A stretch of DNA of 28,103 bases from Diphasiastrum complanatum (taxonomy: Eukaryota > Streptophyta > Lycopodiopsida > Lycopodiales > Lycopodiaceae): positions 42,785,760 to 42,813,862 of the forward strand of contig CM055092.1 in the NCBI GenBank assembly GCA_029204225.1, read 5' to 3'. The notes below the pieces were generated by a model. The model saw only the letters and a list, made by a program, of their open reading frames with translations, was not told the DNA's origin and did no database searches. Shown here piece by piece: positions 27,595-28,103 of this stretch. Both the position numbers and the translations under genes were made by a program. Numbering within the stretch: the first letter of the stretch is position 1; every line of letters begins with the position of its first letter.

Positions 27595-28103
27595 TGGTAT
27601 CAGAGCACTTTTCAACCTATATACTATTTGACAAATTTGCTTTCTAGTGTCCACTACATTATCTGAAATCTGATTTGCAGCTGCCGAGTTCAAGAAGAGG
27701 GAGAAACCGTAATTGTCATTTTCTGGCTCCACACAAAATTTTTTCACCTAAAACCCTGAACTGTCCTTTTCCTCTCATTTGCTTCGGACAAGTTGGTGGT
27801 AAGTTCTTGCTGGAAAATGTCAGATCTATTTTCTAGTTTGATTAGTGCTTGAATACACCATATTTGGTGATCTCCGGCTTGCTGAAAAGTTAAAAACCAC
27901 CAGTCATTGTCATATTTGGGCAGAAAGGACCGATTGGCTCATATTTGATCCATTGAGGGTGCATGGTTTACCAAACTCTAGAGCTTATGACGGAGATGCT
28001 AAATGTGTCATCTCCTCAAGAACTTTACCAGCTTCTTTTGGCAAGAACTATCACAATTACTAAATTGAGACTTCATTGAGAACATGTTATTCCTTCACCA
28101 ATC
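27595..28103 (+). mobile_element. Element E: primer-binding site and leader of a possible LTR element, cut by window end
   Basis: TGGTATCAGAGC at 27595-27606 is a primer-binding site for initiator tRNA-Met. It sits in a 24-base stretch (TAACTTGGTATC...ACTTTTC) identical to that around the element A site. A frame from 27845 to 28063 includes EKLKTTSHCHIWAERTDWLI, faintly like the N-terminal block of copia gag, but starting with a poor context. The primer site is firm. The element class is not. Confidence 0.5.

Larger units (their letters stand above)
7821..28103 (+). other. Intron 2 of the MRS2-like gene, at least 20.3 kb, not closed in window
   Basis: From the GTGAGA donor at 7821 to the window end no exon continuing the family (the acidic loop, stalk helix and GMN region expected next) was seen on +. 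The stretch is filled with a terminal-inverted-repeat element, a LINE, a truncated gypsy element, a three-level LTR nest and a possible further LTR element. Either the intron exceeds 20 kb or the gene is broken here. The window cannot decide. Confidence 0.65.

Noticed and set aside
27845-28063. Possible gene at the window end
   Set aside because: It lies just after a retroelement primer site and has only faint gag likeness, so it is reported within element E and not as a host gene.

Overview
This window is nuclear DNA from a land plant, dominated by transposable elements. Two exons of an MRS2/MGT-type (CorA superfamily) magnesium transporter gene lie on the + strand. Exon 1 is 2759-3020 and exon 2 is 7363-7820. 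They are separated by a 4.3-kb intron, and a second intron runs from 7821 to the window end (at least 20.3 kb) with no recognisable exon 3. Very long introns full of LTR elements, plus a LINE with a CCHC tail, suggest a fern or another seed-free or large-genome plant. That organism call is inference and is weak.

Layout. 1-2758: AT-rich upstream region with hairpin-rich repeat fragments, then a telo-box and a short tandem repeat just before the start codon. 3021-7362 (intron 1): a tRNA/SINE-like stretch near 3360-3420, a GC-rich low-complexity coding relic (about 4821-5464), two long GA microsatellites, and a partial copy of an inverted-repeat element (5907-6138). 7821-9140: the start of intron 2, holding a 689-bp copy of the same element with terminal inverted repeats (8149-8837). 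9150-10828: a decayed 5'-truncated LINE. 10920-12755: the 5' half of a Ty3/gypsy element (A) whose leader carries seven copies of an 80-bp tandem repeat; it ends at a 543-bp structure flanked by 81-bp direct repeats.

14360-26110 is a three-level nest. Element D, an old decayed Ty1/copia element on +, is split by element C (Ty1/copia on -, 14531-25670, target duplication ATATC). C is split by element B (Ty3/gypsy chromovirus on +, 14941-21261, target duplication CTATT). The two LTRs of C differ at about 15 sites and those of B at about 7, so sequence decay agrees with the nesting order. After the nest come a 160-bp-period duplication (26145-26457) and a possible further LTR element (E) whose primer-binding site is at 27595 and which runs off the window.

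No autonomous element looks able to make all its proteins. B is structurally complete but its pol reading frame is broken twice and gag and pol lie in different frames. C has stops, frameshifts and a deletion of the reverse-transcriptase catalytic core. The only host gene seen is the MRS2-like one. The most interesting host-related structure is the pair of oppositely oriented element copies that flank exon 2.
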